A stretch of DNA of 15,240 nt from Atribacterota bacterium (GTDB lineage Bacteria; Atribacterota; Phoenicimicrobiia; Phoenicimicrobiales; Phoenicimicrobiaceae), in NCBI GenBank assembly GCA_030668465.1, contig DAOUTX010000007.1:1-15240 (forward strand). The letters run 5' to 3'. The position numbers and the translations under genes were made by a program. This document shows, one piece after another, positions 14,344 through 15,240 of the stretch; within the stretch, counting starts at the first letter, position 1, and each line of letters begins with the position of its first letter. Under the pieces are notes generated by a model. The model made no database searches, was not told where the DNA came from, and saw only the letters and a program-made list of their open reading frames with translations.

Positions 14344-14385
14344 TTCTGTTTTTTTATTCTGTCTTCAGAATTCTATCTTCTGAAC
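14344..14385. repeat. TCTGTCT-type heptads with inverted repeat TTCAGAA/TTCTGAA
   Basis: Six 7-bp steps (TTCTGTT to TCTGAAC). The last four share T, C and T at positions 1, 2 and often 7. Within them TTCAGAA (14364-14370) and TTCTGAA (14378-14384) are perfect inverted repeats around a 7-bp loop. Confidence 0.45.
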
Positions 14386-14424
14386 CAACTAACCAGGTAA
14401 CCAATTAACTAATTAACTAATTAA
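14383..14424. repeat. TAAC-type repeat arm abutting the khpA stop
   Basis: AACCAACTAACCAGGTAACC followed by TAACTAAT copies, ending exactly at the khpA stop codon (14425-14427). AACCAGGTAAC is the word shared with 8337-8410 and 10845-10913. Only one arm is present, so no large hairpin forms here. Confidence 0.6.
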
Positions 14425-14655
14425 TCAATCAACAATTTCAATAATTACCCGCTTATCACTCTTTTGCGCTGCGGCATTTACTATAGTCCTTATTGATTTT
14501 ATATTCCTACCCTGTTTTCCAATTACTTTACCTATATCATTAGAATCAACCCTTACTTCAAATATCGATGATCTCTCACCAATAATTTCATTTATCTCTA
14601 CTTTGTCTGGATTGTCTACTATTCCTTTTATAATTAATTCAATAAGTTCTCTCAA
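14425..14655 (-). CDS. khpA: KhpA-type single KH-domain RNA-binding protein
   Basis: A 76-residue single KH domain protein. The GxxG loop is GKQG in IGKVIGKQGRNIKSIR (about 42-57), with flanking hydrophobic strands IFEVRV and RVIIEIV. In Firmicutes KhpA pairs with KhpB (Jag/EloR) and binds RNA, affecting cell-envelope growth; partner and role here are inference from homology and position. The start is TTG at 14653-14655 with GGAG 6 nt upstream. It begins 17 nt after rpsP ends and so is cotranscribed. It ends in TGA against a repeat arm. The order rpsP-khpA-rimM-trmD is the conserved one. Confidence 0.94.
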   Translation of the reverse strand: MRELIELIIKGIVDNPDKVEINEIIGERSSIFEVRVDSNDIGKVIGKQGRNIKSIRTIVNAAAQKSDKRVIIEIVD

Positions 14656-14672
14656 AATAATCTCCTTAGGTC

Positions 14673-14924
14673 TTAACTATTTTTCAATATTCCTTCTTTC
14701 TTAAATAAATCTTTTACTGTTGCTGAAAGTTGAGCACCCTTTTCGATCCATTTTAAACTTGCTTCCTGGTCAATCTTAAAAACATAAGGATCAGAAAGTG
14801 GTTGATAATATCCCAATTGCTCAATAAATTTAGCGTTGCAAGCTCTCCTCGAATCAATTACCACTACTTTGTAAAAGGGTTTTTTCTTGCCACCTTCTCT
14901 TCTAAGTTTAATTATTGCTGACAT
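14673..14924 (-). CDS. rpsP: 30S ribosomal protein S16
   Basis: S16 is an early-to-middle assembly protein of the 30S subunit. Its 83 residues match the family: AIIKLRREGGKKKPFYKVVV (3-22), DSRRACNAKFIEQLGYYQPL (24-43) and ALSDP-like LSDPYVFKID, with the tail LSATVKDLFKKEGIL. The start is ATG at 14922-14924 with GGAGG about 8 nt upstream. ffh precedes it across a 224-bp gap that carries two repeat types, so a promoter may lie in that gap, but I see no convincing -35/-10 pair. Confidence 0.97.
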   Translation of the reverse strand: MSAIIKLRREGGKKKPFYKVVVIDSRRACNAKFIEQLGYYQPLSDPYVFKIDQEASLKWIEKGAQLSATVKDLFKKEGILKNS

Positions 14925-14982
14925 TTATTTTGCCTCCATTTTATTATTTACATTTTTATTTTTTCTAATTTTTTAATCTGTC

Positions 14983-15002
14983 ATTCCCGTGGAAACGGGA
15001 AT
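14983..15002. repeat. 20-bp palindrome of the ATTCCC-N8-GGGAAT form (dRS3-like)
   Basis: ATTCCCGT, loop GGAA, ACGGGAAT: a perfect 8-bp inverted repeat within TCATTCCCGT...GGGAATCCA. It fits the degenerate dRS3 repeat pattern described in Neisseria; similar units occur in other bacteria. No T-run follows on either strand, so it does not look like an intrinsic terminator. It sits 58 bp upstream of rpsP. Confidence 0.7.
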
Positions 15003-15081
15003 CCATCTTTCTTTATTCTTTGGTAATTGTGGATACGACGCATCACTCACCTACAAATTATCCATACATATTCTTGCATTC

Positions 15082-15151
15082 TATACGCTTCGCGCTCTAC
15101 GCTATTCCCTCTTTACTAAATACTAAATACTATATACTAAATACTAATTTA
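15082..15151. repeat. Ten-unit heptad array at the 3' end of ffh
   Basis: 70 bp in one 7-bp register: TATACGC, TTCGCGC and TCTACGC, then a TATTCCC junction, then TAAATAC (three times) and TATATAC. The final unit contains the ffh stop codon (15149-15151). The arrangement parallels 2753-2829 beside topA. The stretch 15003-15081 shows nothing else. Confidence 0.8.
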
Positions 15152-15240
15152 ATTAAAAGAAAAGTTTTTTAGTTTTGATCCTTTTTTAAACATTTCTTTT
15201 AACTGATTAAATTGTTTTAACAATCTATTTATCTCAGAAA
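15149..15240 (-). CDS. ffh: Signal recognition particle protein Ffh, C-terminal end only
   Basis: The last 29 codons of a gene entering from the right edge, ending in TAA. They read as a basic, helical tail containing INRLLKQF and LKEMFKKGSK, which resembles the extreme C-terminus of the Ffh M domain. Its place directly upstream of rpsP in the same orientation is the usual ffh-rpsP order. The GTPase domain is outside the window, so identification rests on the tail and the synteny. Confidence 0.72.
   Translation of the reverse strand, partial: SEINRLLKQFNQLKEMFKKGSKLKNFSFN

Noticed and set aside
14983..15002. Rho-independent terminator
   Set aside because: The stem is good, but no T-run follows on either strand, and the position is upstream of rpsP rather than directly behind a gene.

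Overview
The window is a bacterial housekeeping chromosome segment. It is very AT-rich (clearly below 40% G+C by eye), and every gene I accept lies on the minus strand, so it reads right to left. Strong AGGAGG-type ribosome binding sites, frequent TTG starts, and the order ffh-rpsP-khpA-rimM-trmD-rplS-rnhB-yraN-comM ... topA-xerC-hslV-hslU match the arrangement best known from Firmicutes and related deep-branching anaerobes. I suspect an uncultivated lineage (Atribacterota or a similar anaerobe), but only as a low-confidence inference from base composition and repeat style. TGA ends four genes here (der, plsY, rimM, khpA), so the code looks standard.

Layout in the direction of transcription: the 3' end of ffh (right edge), rpsP and khpA (SRP, 30S protein S16, small KH RNA-binding protein); rimM and trmD, overlapping by 4 nt; rplS with rnhB almost abutting; yraN; comM; an rpe broken by an in-frame TGA; der and plsY, overlapping by 4 nt; a DUF362 iron-sulfur protein; topA; xerC; hslV; and hslU, which runs off the left edge. 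Together these serve ribosome assembly and tRNA/rRNA maturation (rpsP, khpA, rimM, trmD, rplS, der), DNA topology, segregation and RNA:DNA hybrid removal (topA, xerC, rnhB), DNA uptake (comM), phospholipid synthesis (plsY) and ATP-dependent proteolysis (hslUV). The block der-plsY-DUF362, with rpe, sits between comM and topA, where dprA is often found; dprA and trmFO are not present.

The gaps are the unusual part. Nearly every long spacer is filled with short degenerate repeats that share a 7-bp period although the repeated words differ: (T)NTACGC, TCGATAC, TAAATAC, GTAATGA, CACATTA, TTACTTA, AATACAG. Several heptad runs lie just 3' of a stop codon (ffh, trmD, rnhB, yraN, rpe, topA), and in two cases they run into it. 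A larger composite element (GTAATGA heptads, a core that is 31 bp identical in two copies, heptads reading the other way, then a TAAC-rich palindrome) occurs twice in tandem between rpe and der and once between comM and yraN. Other gaps carry a 20-bp palindrome of the ATTCCC-N8-GGGAAT form, a GC-richer TTCGCAATGACA-type repeat, and a roughly 100-bp patch near 54% G+C. I saw no rRNA, tRNA, CRISPR array, insertion sequence, prophage or convincing intrinsic terminator. The most interesting candidates are the heptad-phased intergenic repeat system and the rpe gene with TGA between its two metal-ligand codons.
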